A stretch of 64,000 nucleotides of DNA from an uncultured Mobiluncus sp. (GTDB lineage Bacteria; Actinomycetota; Actinomycetes; Actinomycetales; Actinomycetaceae), in assembly GCF_947087965.1 (NCBI RefSeq), contig NZ_CAMUES010000009.1, positions 10,148 to 74,147 of the forward strand, written 5' to 3'. The translations under genes were made by a program, and so were the position numbers. Shown piece by piece: positions 62,487-64,000 of this stretch. The notes below the pieces were generated by a model. The model saw only the letters and a list, made by a program, of their open reading frames with translations, was not told where the DNA came from and ran no database searches. Positions within the stretch are counted from its first letter, which is position 1; each line of letters opens with the position of its first letter.

Positions 62487-63614
62487 ATGCAAATAATCAA
62501 GAGAATCGCCGTTCTTGGCGCCGCTGGCGCATTAGCGTTCGCACTGTCAGGCTGCGCAGGCAATGCCGGCAACGCTGATAAGTCCGGAGACGACGCCGGG
62601 GCAAGCAGCTCGACTGGTCTGGATTTGGGCATCTCTATGCCTCAAAAGACCTCTGAGAACTGGGTAGAAGCCGAGAAGTACTTCAACGACCTGTGCAAGA
62701 GCGAGGGCCTGAAGTGCTCGGTTCAATTCGCGAACAATGGTGTTTCTGAACAGCAGAACCAGATTGATACGATGCTCACCAATGGAGCGAAGGCTCTAAT
62801 CATTGGCGCTATTGACGGCACCTCCTTAGGTAATCAGGTGCAGAAGGCTGCCGATGCTGGCGTACCCGTCATTGCTTACGACCGCCTGTTGATGGCAACT
62901 GAGAACGTCGACTACTACGTTGCTTACGATAACTTTGGCGTGGGCGTGAAGCAGGGCGAGGCTTTGCTGAAAGGCTTGGAAGCCAAGAAGCCTGGCGGCC
63001 CGTGGACCATCGAAGTGGTAGCGGGTTCCAACGATGACTCGAACTCGGCCAAGTTCTTTGACGGAGCCATGTCCGTATTGCAGCCGGAGATTGATGCCGG
63101 TAAGGTCACGATTGGTTCTGGTCAGAACACCCAAGCTCAGGCTGCTACCCAAGGCTGGGATCCCAAGAACGCGCAGAGCCGTATGGACGCCATCCTGGCT
63201 CAGAATTACCCCGGCGACAAGGTTCCGGACGGTATCCTCTCCCCGAATGACACTCTGGCTCGCGCTGTCCTGTCCTCTTGCGAACAGGCTGGCAAGACCC
63301 TCCCGGTCGTGACCGGTCAGGACTCCGAGATTGAGTCTCTGAAGTGGATCATGCAGGGTAAGCAGTACTCCACCATTTCCAAGCCGACCAAGCCGCTGGT
63401 GGAAAGCGTTGTGGCTTTGGCCCAGAAGCTCTTGAAGGGCGAAAAGGACGTGAAGGACCTTAACGGCATCGCTGTGGATGACAAGCAGTACGACAACACT
63501 AAGAAGGTTGTCCCGGCCTTCCTGTTGCCTCCGGTGGTGGCAACGAAGGACAACGCTGCGGAAGTTTACAAGGACGAGCCCACAAAGTTGGAAGCGGTTA
63601 ACTCTGTGAAGTAG
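62487..63614 (+). CDS. chvE: Sugar-binding lipoprotein (ChvE-type)
   Basis: The 375-residue substrate-binding protein has a lipoprotein signal with lipobox LSGC and Cys23, then an acidic Ser/Ala linker. The periplasmic-binding-protein type I fold shows LGISMPQKTSENWV, ANNGVSEQQNQIDTML and VIAYDRLLM. ChvE homologues bind glucose, galactose, xylose or arabinose. It is the last gene of the importer operon, in which it is probably the most abundant product. Confidence 0.93.
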   Translation: MQIIKRIAVLGAAGALAFALSGCAGNAGNADKSGDDAGASSSTGLDLGISMPQKTSENWVEAEKYFNDLCKSEGLKCSVQFANNGVSEQQNQIDTMLTNGAKALIIGAIDGTSLGNQVQKAADAGVPVIAYDRLLMATENVDYYVAYDNFGVGVKQGEALLKGLEAKKPGGPWTIEVVAGSNDDSNSAKFFDGAMSVLQPEIDAGKVTIGSGQNTQAQAATQGWDPKNAQSRMDAILAQNYPGDKVPDGILSPNDTLARAVLSSCEQAGKTLPVVTGQDSEIESLKWIMQGKQYSTISKPTKPLVESVVALAQKLLKGEKDVKDLNGIAVDDKQYDNTKKVVPAFLLPPVVATKDNAAEVYKDEPTKLEAVNSVK

Positions 63615-63671
63615 TCCTTTAGCATAGGATTTTGGCCTGCTAGACCGAGATTCCTACTCTATGTAGATTTG

Positions 63672-63705
63672 GCTGCGGTCCCGTCGTATCCGGCGGGGCC
63701 GCAGC
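63672..63705 (+). terminator. Terminator of the sugar importer operon
   Basis: GCTGCGGTCCCG (63672-63683) pairs with CGGGGCCGCAGC (63694-63705) with one wobble and a 10-nt loop, and is followed by TGTTTAA. Confidence 0.75.
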
Positions 63706-63841
63706 TGTTTAATGACTGTCTGTCCTGCGTGCCAACATTCTTGGTGCAGCCGGCACTGCAAGGCAAGTGGCACTATCTGTGCGAACATCTATGGTATGTT
63801 ATTATCCGACACGCCCGGGATGTGCAAATAGGGACTCAGAT

Positions 63842-63870
63842 TTGCATCCTCCGAAAGTGACGTGTATAGT
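63842..63870 (+). promoter_or_regulatory. Outward-facing promoter at the right edge
   Basis: TTGCAT (63842-63847) and TATAGT (63865-63870) are exactly 17 bp apart. TGCAAAT/ATTTGCA (63823-63829, 63840-63846) forms a dyad overlapping the -35, possibly an operator. The start codon it serves is beyond base 64000. Confidence 0.55.
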
Positions 63871-64000
63871 TTTATCTGTTGCGCACTTTTGCGGTGAGCA
63901 ACGCCCCGATTGTTGAAATCTCGGTGAAAACTGGGATGGATCGGTGAGTGGGTTTGTTGGTTTTGATCTCGATAGCGTTTTGTTTTTTGTTTACGCGTTT

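Larger units (their letters stand above)
63615..64000. other. Gene-free right edge: terminator plus outward promoter and leader
   Basis: After the chvE terminator no protein gene is credible; the short frame at 63669-63860 begins inside the terminator hairpin. The rest carries a promoter (63842-63870) and about 130 bp of T-rich leader running out of the window, so a rightward gene probably starts just beyond. Confidence 0.6.

Noticed and set aside
63669..63860. 63-codon frame at the right edge
   Set aside because: It starts inside the chvE terminator hairpin and lacks an RBS.

Overview
The window looks like core chromosome of a medium-GC (mid-50s percent by eye) actinobacterium. Actinobacterial markers are a WhiB1-type iron-sulfur protein next to a PdtaS-type histidine kinase, polyphosphate glucokinase, GatCAB, DUF2505 and YwiC proteins, and an argC-J-B-D-R-G-H cluster. 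A methyl-accepting chemotaxis protein implies a motile cell. Together these suggest a motile member of the Actinomycetaceae such as Mobiluncus. That genus assignment is inference and was not tested by any search.

Layout, left to right. 1-1750: 3' part of a hypothetical gene, tRNA-Val(UAC), then about 590 bp of palindromes, a repeated 38-mer and tRNA-like debris. 1.7-8.9 kb: lipB, a KstD-like flavoprotein, lipA, an acyl-CoA ligase, a NIF3 protein and a coiled-coil protein that has lost its zinc ribbon. 8.9-16.8 kb: RNase P RNA, ppgK, map, panB, a C69 dipeptidase, a lipid kinase, a YwiC protein and a soluble CZB chemoreceptor. 17-21.5 kb: pheST and a DUF1287 protein. 21.6-29.5 kb: arginine biosynthesis from glutamate, with argR but without argF. 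29.6-42.7 kb: a 50-codon orphan gene, msrA, a Nudix gene, an OPT transporter / AhpD-like / alanine symporter operon, tyrS, an aldehyde dehydrogenase, DUF2505-thyA-folA, pdtaS and whiB1. 42.8-56 kb: an orphan FHA/FtsK-type ATPase with a pair of consensus DnaA boxes upstream, a DJ-1 protein, ligA, a cardiolipin synthase, a cell-wall-binding peptidase-like protein and gatCAB. 56-64 kb: a solitary trpB, a small Cys-rich DUF1540 protein, and a sugar locus made of an AGE-type isomerase and a ChvE-type ABC importer. The window ends in a promoter and leader that point out to the right.

Functional links. ArgJ recycles the acetyl group, so argCJBD can make ornithine and argGH can turn citrulline into arginine. 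The ornithine carbamoyltransferase step must be encoded elsewhere. ArgR probably acts on AT-rich dyads at argC and argJ. LipB and LipA form the de novo lipoylation pair. ThyA and FolA form the dTMP/folate cycle. The AGE isomerase and the importer probably take up and isomerise a hexose.

A recurring feature is a TANNNT hexamer 6 or 7 nt before the start codon at twelve genes, which suggests leaderless transcripts. I found no convincing new defence, mobile or biosynthetic system. The most unusual items are the DnaA-box palindrome before the orphan FtsK-type gene, the tRNA debris near the left end, and the 50-codon gene whose leader can pair with its own terminator.
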